From: Thaumarchaeota archaeon casp-thauma3 | GTDB taxonomy: Archaea; Thermoproteota; Nitrososphaeria; Nitrososphaerales; Nitrosopumilaceae | Assembly: GCA_001510275.1 (NCBI GenBank) | Contig: LFEY01000017.1 | Location: 1-64,000 of the forward strand | Reading direction: 5' to 3' | DNA: 64,000 nucleotides | Shown: one piece after another, positions 1-7,236 of the stretch | How the letters are laid out: every line of letters starts with the position of its first letter | How positions within the stretch are numbered: position 1 is the first letter of the stretch | Program-made: the position numbers and the translations under genes | Notes under the pieces: model-generated | Seen by the model: the letters and a program-made list of their open reading frames with translations, nothing else | The model's database searches: none | Told to the model about the DNA's origin: nothing

Positions 1-1284
1 TAAGAATTGAATTCCTCCGACAAAGGAATCATCATCAATTAGTCCGTCTGCCCACCATCCTGCATTGTTTTTAATCCAATCAGGAATTTTTTGAGTGGGA
101 GTTGTATCGGAGGTTGAACTTTCTTTACCTGCAAATATTGGAACAGTAATTTCCAAATAGTCAGTAGCAGTTGATGGGACTATTCCGTCAGGAGCCAATC
201 CATAAATCCAGATTACATAGTTTGCAGTGCCAGGATCCTCTTTAACAATTATATCAAGAAGAGCCTGTCCTGATGGAGAATATAAAAATTTCCTACCCTC
301 TTCTTGTGCAATTGATCTTAGAGGAGTCAAGTTATCATCTACAACTAGCAAGTCATATTGAACTTGGTTCAAAAATGTAGTGTCGTCAAATCTGCTGATG
401 AATTTAATGAGCCATTGCATCTCACATCCTTGAATTGGGTCTTCTGGTCCGTAGAATACATGTACTTGGTAAGCAAAGTTGTGTGTTGGTTTCTTTATAC
501 TAACTTCTTTTTCAAAATTTGTATCACATCCTTGGCCTAAGAATTCATCTGCAGTTGAAACAATTCCTTCAAATGGACTTTGTTGGATATTTTCTTTATA
601 CTCTAATAATTTAAAGGTGTATTCAGGTGGAGGAATTCCTGATGAAACATGAGTATAAGTTGCAGCCTTTATCGGGAATGGAAAATCATCTACAATCCAA
701 ACTTTACTAATAGCACCACCAGTCTTCCACGAAACTAAAACTGTTTCCCAAGTTCCTGCAGGAACTGTAATTGTTTCAATTCCTGATGGCTTAACTTGTT
801 CACCACCAATGTTACCAATTTTACCCCATGATATTTGAGAAAATTCTTTTGGTCCTTTTCCACCAGCACTTCCATCAGAAGTTGCAAATGCAGATAACCA
901 AGCTATAGAAGACTTGAATGCTCCTCTGTAAATTCCTAATTCTGCACTACCACCAGTTGGCTCTGGTGCAACTTTTCCTAATTCCATGTTACCAACAATA
1001 ACTTTAGCGCCATCATAAACAACAACTTCTGCTAACCATTTGGTTTCTGTTCCAGCTTGAATATCTCCTTTAATCCACATATCCAAACCAAATTCAGTAC
1101 ATTCCTTGTAATCCACATGACACATTGAATATGAAAAAAAGTCTCCTTGTTTGAGACCTTCACCTGCATACCATGAACCTTCTTTATCAACGCCACCTCC
1201 TTGAAATTGTGCAAATGCTGAAGGTAGTAACAATGAACCTAAAAGTAAAGATGTGATAATTGGAAATGTAAATATTGTTTTCAT
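1..1284 (-). CDS. Secreted protein with W-rich C-terminal motif (partial)
   Basis: The frame opens with ATG at 1284 and runs off the left edge, so only the first 428 residues are visible. The N-terminus is a clear signal peptide: MKTIF, a hydrophobic core, then a PSAFA-Q cleavage-like site near residue 25. The mature part is beta-rich and Gly/Thr-rich with several Cys (around residues 54-62 and 260-290), as expected of an extracytoplasmic domain. The last visible residues contain IPDWIKNNAGWWADG followed by an Asp-rich stretch, a module I associate with many exported Nitrosopumilus proteins. I recognise no enzyme family. Function is unknown; a cell-surface role is inferred. It stands alone, divergent from the small gene at 1391. 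Confidence 0.75.
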   Translation of the reverse strand, partial: MKTIFTFPIITSLLLGSLLLPSAFAQFQGGGVDKEGSWYAGEGLKQGDFFSYSMCHVDYKECTEFGLDMWIKGDIQAGTETKWLAEVVVYDGAKVIVGNMELGKVAPEPTGGSAELGIYRGAFKSSIAWLSAFATSDGSAGGKGPKEFSQISWGKIGNIGGEQVKPSGIETITVPAGTWETVLVSWKTGGAISKVWIVDDFPFPIKAATYTHVSSGIPPPEYTFKLLEYKENIQQSPFEGIVSTADEFLGQGCDTNFEKEVSIKKPTHNFAYQVHVFYGPEDPIQGCEMQWLIKFISRFDDTTFLNQVQYDLLVVDDNLTPLRSIAQEEGRKFLYSPSGQALLDIIVKEDPGTANYVIWIYGLAPDGIVPSTATDYLEITVPIFAGKESSTSDTTPTQKIPDWIKNNAGWWADGLIDDDSFVGGIQFL

Positions 1285-1390
1285 ATCTGTAAAAAATGGT
1301 CAAAACAGATAGTTAAACGTTATTCAACAATAGTCAGCATGATGTTATTCAAATAAGCAAATATAGAGGAAAATTTACTAAAATTCAGAA

Positions 1391-1558
1391 ATGTGTGAAT
1401 GTTCAAAAGTTCACTTGTATGAAGTAGAATTCAAACTTGATGGGTTAACAGTAGTTCCAACGCACAAAAATTGCGGATTTGCACTAGATGAGAAACAAGC
1501 CGATAAGTTCCAAAAAGAATTAGTAAAATCATGGGGCTTAGAGGAAGAGGAAGATTAA
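1391..1558 (+). CDS. Small conserved-looking acidic protein, 55 aa
   Basis: This short frame starts ATG-TGT-GAA-TGT and ends TAA. The product has an N-terminal CxC pair (MCECSKVH), one more Cys near residue 28, and an acidic tail (EEEED). It lies 106 bases downstream of the divergent secreted-protein start, enough for its own promoter. No family is recognised. The paired cysteines suggest metal or thiol chemistry, but that is inference. The evidence for coding is the clean start, amino-acid-like composition and a plausible promoter gap; the size makes it only moderately certain. Confidence 0.5.
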   Translation: MCECSKVHLYEVEFKLDGLTVVPTHKNCGFALDEKQADKFQKELVKSWGLEEEED

Positions 1559-1592
1559 AAAATAAAAGAAAAGATTGTAATTAACTATCGAC

Positions 1593-1736
1593 TTACATTT
1601 GTCCGACAGCTTCTTTACAAACGTCAGTTTTACATTTGCAATCTGCGCTGCATATACAATGGCCTTGCATTGCACAATCACATGAGTAATCAGGATCGCC
1701 ACTATCTGCTTCGCAACCACATGCTTGATCTACCAT
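1593..1736 (-). CDS. Metallothionein-like Cys-rich mini protein, 47 aa
   Basis: Starts ATG at 1736 and stops TAA at 1593. The 47-residue product contains nine cysteines, mostly as CxC pairs: CGC near residue 6, CDC near 19, CIC near 28, CKC near 34 and a single Cys near 40. Asp and Glu are frequent and there is little hydrophobic core. That composition is typical of metallothionein-type metal-binding peptides, though it matches no named family I can be sure of. It converges on the 55-aa gene at 1391. A role in binding Cu or Zn, relevant in copper-dependent ammonia oxidisers, is inference. Confidence 0.6.
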   Translation of the reverse strand: MVDQACGCEADSGDPDYSCDCAMQGHCICSADCKCKTDVCKEAVGQM

Positions 1737-1789
1737 GACAAGTGAGTAATCTTACTTGTTTTAAAAGGTTAGTAAAAATGACTAGAAAA

Positions 1790-2674
1790 TTAGGCTCTTG
1801 AGACTGTTTCAAGTATCTCATTACATGATTTCTGGACAAGTTCTGCTTGTTGTAATAATAGATTATTATCAGCCTCAACATCAAAGGCGATCTTCAGAAT
1901 ATGTATAAGATCTGGTTCTCTGTTCAAAGTATCCTTAATTTTTATGAAAATTTCCTTGTTGATATAACCCAAATAAAAATAGCAATCAGAAAGCATAGAG
2001 TTTTTTACAAAGAAATCATGTTTTTTCTGAATAATTTGAGAATGATTATTTTTTTCAATTAAATCAGAAAACCCGATAGTTGATTTTAGCATACGTTCAA
2101 GTAAAATTGGAGTTGCCCTTTCAATTCCAATTGTTTGAGTAGCAACAGAGATGTGTTCATTGATTAAATTTTTTCCTAATTTTCTAAGAAAGTCTAGCAT
2201 ATGAGAAGGACTTGATCTTTGATGGTTTAAAGAAGATATAGCATCAGCTAAATAATAAGAAGCACATTTTTGCCAACATGGAGCAAATACATCAGATGAT
2301 TGAATTGCTTCTTTAGTTTTTTGACAACAAAACACAGACTCTATCAAACAGTTTTTTGCAAAATCAGTAAATAGTGAAGAACGCTTTTCATTAATTTTAG
2401 AAAGAAACATTCGCAAATCCCATGATTCATCATCAATTATCTGCAATTTGTCATATTGAAGAAGCTTTTTTGATATCTTTTCAGATAGGGATGCATGATG
2501 AATGACTACAAATTCATCTCCAGATTTGATAATTTTTTCTGGTTCTAATTTTCCATCAAAAACAACAACATTATACTCACATGAATCAAAATGAAAATCA
2601 GAAATTCTACAACCACCTAAACCAATTGGAAAGCCAGATAATCCTTGTTCCTTGACAAGTTTTTTCAAGTCCAT
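1790..2674 (-). CDS. Conserved-looking protein of unknown function, 294 aa
   Basis: A full-length frame with ATG at 2674 and TAA at 1790. The first ~80 residues look like a small alpha/beta domain with Gly-rich GFPIGLGGC near residue 15 and strand-like segments (NVVVFDG, EFVVIHH). Residues ~90-290 are almost entirely helical with scattered Cys. An N-terminal alpha/beta domain plus helical C-domain could suit a nucleotidyltransferase/HEPN-like pair, but I do not see the diagnostic catalytic motif, so no function is assigned. It lies upstream of tRNA-Glu in opposite orientation and appears monocistronic. Confidence 0.7.
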   Translation of the reverse strand: MDLKKLVKEQGLSGFPIGLGGCRISDFHFDSCEYNVVVFDGKLEPEKIIKSGDEFVVIHHASLSEKISKKLLQYDKLQIIDDESWDLRMFLSKINEKRSSLFTDFAKNCLIESVFCCQKTKEAIQSSDVFAPCWQKCASYYLADAISSLNHQRSSPSHMLDFLRKLGKNLINEHISVATQTIGIERATPILLERMLKSTIGFSDLIEKNNHSQIIQKKHDFFVKNSMLSDCYFYLGYINKEIFIKIKDTLNREPDLIHILKIAFDVEADNNLLLQQAELVQKSCNEILETVSRA

Positions 2675-2785
2675 ATGATTTGATAACTTTGGATTTTCTA
2701 TAAAGGAACTAACTCACAAAGTTTTACAAATTATGCAAAGTCAAAACATTTCCTTTAAATTGAGATTGAGTTTGTTTTTTATCAA

Positions 2786-2860
2786 GCTCCTATAGTGTAG
2801 TCCGGTTAAGCATTTTGGCTTCTCAAGCCAAAGACTCGGGTTCGAATCCCGATGGGAGCA
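2786..2860 (+). tRNA. tRNA-Glu (CTC)
   Basis: The 75-base gene folds as a cloverleaf. The acceptor GCTCCTA pairs with TGGGAGC (one T-G pair), the anticodon stem TTGGC/GCCAA (2815-2819/2827-2831) encloses loop TTCTCAA with anticodon CTC at 2822-2824, and the T arm is CGGG-TTCGAAT-CCCG. No intron and no encoded CCA. A TATA-like TTTAAATT lies ~25-30 bases upstream. The 3' end of this gene and its flank are imperfectly repeated at 4946-4979 (see repeat). Confidence 0.95.
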
Positions 2861-3000
2861 TTACACATTTGGTTTAAATCTCCCGTGACCCATTTTAGGT
2901 TCAATTTAATGACTAAAATTAATTGATATATTGAAAAATAGAATTTTGGATCAAGTAATTAACTCACAAACTACTTTAAATAAAAAATCCAATAAATTTT

Positions 3001-3684
3001 ATGAAGAAAGGAAATCCCAAAGATCTTGTTCCGATATTTTTTAACGATACTTCTAATTCGTATGATAGAATAGTAAATTATACTACTTTTGGAAAAGATA
3101 GTTTTTGGAAACATAAAATTCTAGAACAATTATCTACTGAAAAAACGGTATTAGATCTTGCTTGTGGTACTGGTATCCTTACAAAACAAATTGCAGAAAA
3201 GCTTCCCCATGCAGAAATTATAGGTGTCGATATTACCAAAAACTATCTTGAAAAGGCCAAAGAAAAATTAATCTCATTTCAAAAAATTTCTTTCGTAAAT
3301 CAAGATGCAGAAAAACTTAATCTAGGAAAAAAGTTTGATTGTATTACTGCGTCATACTTGCCAAAATACTGCATATCTGACGTTCTAGTCAAAAATTGTA
3401 TTGATCATCTTAATGAAGGCGGAAAAATAATTTTACATGATTTTACATATCCAAAAAATAAAATTATGCAAAAACTCTGGAATTTTTATTTTAAAGTGCT
3501 TTTTTTGGCAGGATTTTTTATTCCTAATTGGAAACAGGTCTTTGTTGATCTACCTAATCTAATAAGAACCACGAATTGGGTAAGAGAATACGAAGAAACT
3601 ATGAAAAAATATGGACTAAAAACACATACGCAAGATTTGACATGTGGCTCTTCAACTATTATTGTCGGAACCAAGATTACCTAG
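3001..3684 (+). CDS. Class I SAM methyltransferase, UbiE/MenG-like
   Basis: A 227-residue Rossmann-fold methyltransferase. Motif I VLDLACGTG is near residues 50-58, followed by the acidic end of strand 2 (IIGVDITKNYLEKAKEKL) and the motif QDAEKL near residue 100. The layout matches the UbiE/COQ5 family, which C-methylates quinone precursors, but small methyltransferases are hard to assign by substrate. TATA-like CTTTAAATAA sits ~25 bases upstream of the ATG, implying a leaderless mRNA. Its 3' end overlaps the convergent gene at 3652 by 33 bases. The neighbours resemble a chorismate lyase and a UbiA prenyltransferase, which raises the odds of a quinone role. The exact substrate is not visible. 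Confidence 0.8.
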   Translation: MKKGNPKDLVPIFFNDTSNSYDRIVNYTTFGKDSFWKHKILEQLSTEKTVLDLACGTGILTKQIAEKLPHAEIIGVDITKNYLEKAKEKLISFQKISFVNQDAEKLNLGKKFDCITASYLPKYCISDVLVKNCIDHLNEGGKIILHDFTYPKNKIMQKLWNFYFKVLFLAGFFIPNWKQVFVDLPNLIRTTNWVREYEETMKKYGLKTHTQDLTCGSSTIIVGTKIT

Positions 3685-4089
3685 TCTTATTTCTTCTATT
3701 ATAGTAAACCAAACGATTCCATTATGAATAATTTCATATTCTCTTATTACTTTATTCTCATCATGATTACGATTCAAGGAAATAATATTTCTAGTTGCAT
3801 TGATATTATTTGTATTAAGAATATCACCAACACCTTGTTTTTTCTTTAAAAGTTCAGCCATGATTACTTCAGGTAACACAGTAGAATCAAATTTTACGTT
3901 AGCTTTTATCACTGGAAGCCCCTGTGCCGTAATTGAGACTTTTCTCACAAATTGGTTAGGCACTATAGTGTTCTGTTCAATTACTTCAAGTTTGATATCG
4001 CAATCAAGGGTATCTCTAAGAACAGTAATTACCTTACCTACTGGGGCATCTAATATTCTATTTAACAAATCTTCAGAAAACCCACTCAT
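3652..4089 (-). CDS. Chorismate-lyase-like protein (DUF98 type)
   Basis: 145 residues. The order of motifs fits the DUF98 family of chorismate pyruvate-lyases, which make 4-hydroxybenzoate from chorismate: N-terminal LDAPVGKVITVLRD, a central block ending QFVRKVSITAQGLPVIKA, VGDILNTNNINATRNIISL near residues 87-105, and the C-terminal REYEIIHNGIVWFTIIEEI with its conserved Glu. Family assignment is by recalled pattern and could be wrong. 4-Hydroxybenzoate is used for quinone heads and for methanopterin-type cofactors. It sits tail-to-tail with the methyltransferase and 24 bases downstream of the UbiA-like gene on the same strand, consistent with co-transcription. Confidence 0.6.
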   Translation of the reverse strand: MSGFSEDLLNRILDAPVGKVITVLRDTLDCDIKLEVIEQNTIVPNQFVRKVSITAQGLPVIKANVKFDSTVLPEVIMAELLKKKQGVGDILNTNNINATRNIISLNRNHDENKVIREYEIIHNGIVWFTIIEEIRLGNLGSDNNS

Positions 4090-4113
4090 ACAATATTTTC
4101 CTGTTTTAATGAA

Positions 4114-4800
4114 TTAAAGGTACCTTAAAGCAATAAAGAAGATTGTGCTAAATATTACAACAGAACTTACAATCTTAAGAATTACTTCTTTTTTGTAATA
4201 TGTTTCATAATTAGCATTTTGTCGTTTTAGTTCTTTATATTTTCTAGATGTAACAATCAAAATATAACTTACAATACCGGCAATTGCAGAAAACATTATG
4301 GTTTCAACAGTTATGGAATTAGATTGAATTGCAGCTCCTGCAAAAACAGGTAAAATTCCCCAGGAGATTACAAATGATAAATTGTTGTGAAATTTACCAC
4401 GAAATAATTCAAGATTATATGCAAAAAGAAAAAACACTTCCATTATTCCTATTGGAAATAGTAACCAAGAATCTAAAAAAATGTAATACAATCCAACAGA
4501 AAAAGATATGATTAAGGAAATTATTGCTGCTGACCAAAGCTTTGAGTGTGATATGTCCCCCCAAGGCTTTTTCTTACTTCCTAATGCATCAAGACAATGT
4601 GCGGATATACCGATTGCAAAAAAATAGAGTAAACTAATGGATCCTATCCTATCAAGACTAAATTCTACTGAAAGAGAACCCCATATGGCAAAGGATACCA
4701 CCATTCCAGTGTATGGTAGAAATAAAATCCCCATTGATAATCTAAAATTTTGAGAACCAAATTTTGGGACAAACCATTCAGATAATCTGTCTTCTTGCAT
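4114..4800 (-). CDS. UbiA-superfamily-like integral membrane protein
   Basis: 228 residues with about seven hydrophobic segments. After the second segment comes HCLDALGSKKKPWGD (~residues 67-82), which sits where UbiA prenyltransferases carry their Asp-rich motif. Later there is NLELFRGKFHNN followed by a WGILPVFAGAA segment (~residues 125-160), which also resembles UbiA architecture. UbiA enzymes attach polyprenyl chains to aromatic acceptors. The canonical NDxxD is not intact, so this may be a divergent or non-catalytic relative. The gene probably heads an operon with the chorismate-lyase-like gene. The C-terminal half ends in a final membrane helix. Confidence 0.5.
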   Translation of the reverse strand: MQEDRLSEWFVPKFGSQNFRLSMGILFLPYTGMVVSFAIWGSLSVEFSLDRIGSISLLYFFAIGISAHCLDALGSKKKPWGDISHSKLWSAAIISLIISFSVGLYYIFLDSWLLFPIGIMEVFFLFAYNLELFRGKFHNNLSFVISWGILPVFAGAAIQSNSITVETIMFSAIAGIVSYILIVTSRKYKELKRQNANYETYYKKEVILKIVSSVVIFSTIFFIALRYL

Positions 4801-4945
4801 TATTTTTTAATAATAATATTACATTAAATGATTTAAACAAAAATTTTATTTTCACACCTATCTACGTCCATTTTTATCCCCGAAATTGTAGGTGATCCAC
4901 GTGGGTTTGAACCTAAAATTGAGGGTCTTGAACTGATCTGACAAA

Positions 4946-4979
4946 ACCCGATGGGAACATTACATATTAGATTCAAAAT
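4946..4979 (+). repeat. Imperfect copy of the tRNA-Glu 3' end and flank
   Basis: CCCGATGGGA at 4947-4956 repeats 2848-2857 exactly, and the match continues imperfectly (CATTACA, then A/T-rich) for about 33 bases with roughly 25 identities, passing beyond the tRNA into its flank. Close by, TTGAACCTAAAAT (4907-4919) is the exact reverse complement of 2892-2904, just downstream of the tRNA. The two together bracket the three genes at 3001-4800. It looks like a decayed attachment-site-type duplication or an old rearrangement. No integrase is nearby. Confidence 0.5.
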
Positions 4980-5012
4980 TGTTTCTTTAAATAATAAAAT
5001 CAAGGGGGATTA

Positions 5013-5672
5013 TTGTTGGGGCTAAGAGGAATTGAACTAAAAGAAGAATATCGTTCAGATGAAAACGACATTATGTCAGAATTTTTCTTTCCTTGCCTAA
5101 GTAATTGCATAGAATACGATAGATGTATTGATTTGTTGTCGATTCAAACACTAGCCACAATATCTATGGCATTTGATAATTTTGCTGGAGGTAAGGCAAA
5201 AATAAGAATAGTCACAGGTTATAGATTTAGAACAGCAGACCTTAATCTGTTTACAAAACTCTTTTCTGAAAAATACACAAAATCATTTAAAGGAAAACTA
5301 ATCAAAGATTCCAAAATTCAAAAACTCCAAAACATTGTTAATAATGGACAAATAGAACTAAAGGTCGCAATCCCAAATTCAGAAGAAGTAGCAGATTCAT
5401 TCTCAGAGAGAATTGGAATATTCAGAGATGAAGATGATCAGGTAGTTGCATTTACTGGAACTTCAAGCCAATCATTCTCCACTCAAACAAGAGATTTTGA
5501 ATCTGTAGATGTATTTACATCATGGAATGACAAATCAAGAGTTGAAAGAAAGATGAAAGATTTTGAAGAACTATGGAAGAACAAAACAAAATATGTAGAA
5601 GTTTATGATTTTATGTATGCAGAAAAAAATAATCTTTTAAAATATTCAACAGAGTGGATAATACAAGATTAG
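5013..5672 (+). CDS. Orphan PLD-like domain protein, catalytic His missing
   Basis: 219 residues, TTG start. CTTTAAATAAT lies ~25 bases upstream, so the message is probably leaderless; an internal ATG at 5070 is the alternative. The sequence resembles the phospholipase-D-like N-terminal domain found on large SNF2/DEAD helicases of defence and repair systems: an early CLSNCIEYDRCIDLLS block, IRIVTGYRFRTADLNLF, then IGIFRDEDDQVVAFTGTSS, FESVDVFTSW and an ELWKNKTKYVEVYDF end. In that family the HxK of the HKD motif precedes GIF; here the stretch reads FSERIGIF, so the His is absent. No helicase follows. It could be a remnant or a stand-alone nucleic-acid-binding module. Confidence 0.55.
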   Translation: MLGLRGIELKEEYRSDENDIMSEFFFPCLSNCIEYDRCIDLLSIQTLATISMAFDNFAGGKAKIRIVTGYRFRTADLNLFTKLFSEKYTKSFKGKLIKDSKIQKLQNIVNNGQIELKVAIPNSEEVADSFSERIGIFRDEDDQVVAFTGTSSQSFSTQTRDFESVDVFTSWNDKSRVERKMKDFEELWKNKTKYVEVYDFMYAEKNNLLKYSTEWIIQD

Positions 5673-6232
5673 AGATGAAATGACTCTTCTAATCTAGCTT
5701 TGTTTTCATAGAAATTCATTCTATTAATTTTATAGTAGATAATCTCACCACGGCGTTCAATAACTGCAATGATTGGTTCTTTTCCCATCTGAGTAATTTC
5801 TTCAATCTTTTTCTGTAGATTCCCCATTTTTTCTTGTTGCCCCTCATTAAGACCAAAGATTAGAAATTTTGCGCCCTTTACACCAAAGTCTCCTCTTTCA
5901 TAAACTCTAAAGTCAGAACCAAACCCAAATCCATCCTTTACAACATAGCCACGGTTTCGAAGATCACGATATATCAAAAATTGGGTGAGAATTTCAGGAT
6001 CTGTTTTTTGACAAAGACTCATGAAAGAATTAAAATCAATCTGCTTTTTGCCTTTCTTTAGAATTAATCTTTTAGCATATAACAAATAAAGAGTTTCAAA
6101 TTGTTTTAGGAATAATTTTTTCTTTTCAATTTCTCCATACCCCTTTTGTTCAAGTTCATGAATCATTTTTTTATCAGAGATGCAAGTTTGAGATGAAATT
6201 ATCTCACCTTTGACTAAAGGAGTGTCTTCCAT
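5669..6232 (-). CDS. endA: tRNA-splicing endonuclease subunit EndA
   Basis: 187 residues from ATG at 6232; an in-frame ATG at 6268 would add 12 hydrophobic residues and seems less likely. The C-terminal catalytic fold is clear: the RDLRNRGYVVKDGF strand-helix, then SDFRVYERG with the catalytic Tyr (~residue 121), and later KEPIIAVIERRGEIIYYKI carrying a Lys candidate. In characterised enzymes a His lies about seven residues after YERG; here the segment reads DFGVKGAKFL and has no His. The enzyme cuts introns out of pre-tRNA, and a candidate substrate is the intron-bearing tRNA-Ser at 39337. It may be the structural half of a heteromeric enzyme. Its 3' end overlaps the PLD-like gene by 4 bases; the 5' end is divergent from L10e. 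Confidence 0.85.
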   Translation of the reverse strand: MEDTPLVKGEIISSQTCISDKKMIHELEQKGYGEIEKKKLFLKQFETLYLLYAKRLILKKGKKQIDFNSFMSLCQKTDPEILTQFLIYRDLRNRGYVVKDGFGFGSDFRVYERGDFGVKGAKFLIFGLNEGQQEKMGNLQKKIEEITQMGKEPIIAVIERRGEIIYYKINRMNFYENKARLEESFHL

Positions 6233-6330
6233 GATGAAAAGAAAGCCAAAGAATTTCCATATAAGCATTAGAAAGTACTGCCAAATACTGGCTAACCGTT
6301 AAAATATGGGCATTTTAGTTTGAGATTATC

Positions 6331-6840
6331 ATGCATGGTGCTAATTACAGACTTGGACACGGACAAGTTTTCACTAGAAAAGAGTACATCAAAGGTAAAC
6401 CACAAATAAAAATTGCAAAATTTCAAGGTGGCAAAAGAGGAACATACCAATATTGTGTTCAACTAAGTCTCAATGAAAAACTTCAGATCAGACACATGGC
6501 AATAGAATCAGCTAGATTAGCAGCAAATAAAACATTAGAGAAAACAACTGGAGAAACAGGTTATTATTCCAGACTCAGAATTTATCCACATAATCTTCTA
6601 AGAGAAAATAAACAGATTGCAACTGCAGGTGCAGATAGAATTTCAGAAGGAATGAGAAGAGCATGGGGTAAAGCAACAAGTTTAGGTGCACGAGTCAAAC
6701 AAGGACAATGTATAATGGAACATTATGTTAATGGTGATGCTCATTTAGAAGCATCAAAAAAAGCACTCAAAGGAGCATGTGTAAAATTACCAGGTACCCC
6801 AACAATCAAAGTGCTTGAATGGAATAAAGAATCACCATAA
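6331..6840 (+). CDS. rpl10e: Large-subunit ribosomal protein L10e (uL16)
   Basis: 169 residues, typical of archaeal L10e/uL16. Recognisable blocks are YRLGHGQVFTRKEYI at the start, the basic central region with RLRIYPHNLLRENK and GADRISEGMRRAWGKA, and VKQGQCIMEHYVN toward the end. It binds 23S and 5S rRNA near the A-site and is needed for subunit joining. It is divergent from endA across ~100 bases holding both promoters (a TTAAAATATG-like box lies ~30 bases upstream of the ATG). The last 9 bases overlap the convergent small gene. Confidence 0.95.
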   Translation: MHGANYRLGHGQVFTRKEYIKGKPQIKIAKFQGGKRGTYQYCVQLSLNEKLQIRHMAIESARLAANKTLEKTTGETGYYSRLRIYPHNLLRENKQIATAGADRISEGMRRAWGKATSLGARVKQGQCIMEHYVNGDAHLEASKKALKGACVKLPGTPTIKVLEWNKESP

Positions 6841-7095
6841 ATTTTCTAAATTAGATTTCTTAGTTTTTACAAATTCTAAAAATTCTTCAAATTCTTCTGT
6901 AGTAGGTTCTCGATTAAGAATCCTTTTAGATTGATAGTAAAAAGCATTGTAAAGTCTGCCTACGACAATACCTAAAGCAAATGACTTTGAATCATCAATG
7001 TTTGAAAGTAGTTGAACTAATTGTTTAATTTCATTCTTGTTTGAAATTGTATCTTGAATTTTTTGCTCTATCTTCTGTAGAAGGATTTTATCCAT
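6832..7095 (-). CDS. Small helical protein of unknown function, 87 aa
   Basis: An 87-residue frame from ATG at 7095, predicted all-helical and charged (MDKILLQKIEQKI, a central SFALGIVVGRLYNAFYYQ helix, and an acidic EPTTEEFEEFLEFV helix). It overlaps the end of L10e by 9 bases on the other strand and is transcribed away from tRNA-Gly. The composition looks like a real protein, but I recognise no family and assign no function. Confidence 0.6.
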   Translation of the reverse strand: MDKILLQKIEQKIQDTISNKNEIKQLVQLLSNIDDSKSFALGIVVGRLYNAFYYQSKRILNREPTTEEFEEFLEFVKTKKSNLENLW

Positions 7096-7158
7096 AATGT
7101 ATCTTGTATGAAATAGTTAAAAACAGTTTAATATCCAAATTCAGCCTCTAGTATTGTT

Positions 7159-7235
7159 GCAGTTATAGTACAGTTTGGTTAATATTCTAGCTTGCCAAGT
7201 TAGTGACCCGGGTTCAAATCCCGGTAACTGCACCA
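7159..7235 (+). tRNA. tRNA-Gly (GCC), CCA encoded
   Basis: Acceptor GCAGTTA pairs with TAACTGC. The anticodon stem CTAGC/GTTAG encloses loop TTGCCAA with anticodon GCC, and the T arm is CCGGG-TTCAAAT-CCCGG. The discriminator A at 7232 is followed directly by CCA (7233-7235), so the 3' CCA is present in the DNA, unlike the other two tRNA genes here. No intron. Confidence 0.95.
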
Positions 7236-7236
7236 T

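Noticed and set aside
358-1214. Short frames on both strands within 358-1214
   Set aside because: They lie inside the single long secreted-protein frame running from 1284 to the left edge.
4890-4979. A second complete tRNA gene at the repeat
   Set aside because: Only the 3' end and flank are recognisable; no acceptor 5' strand, D arm or anticodon stem is present.
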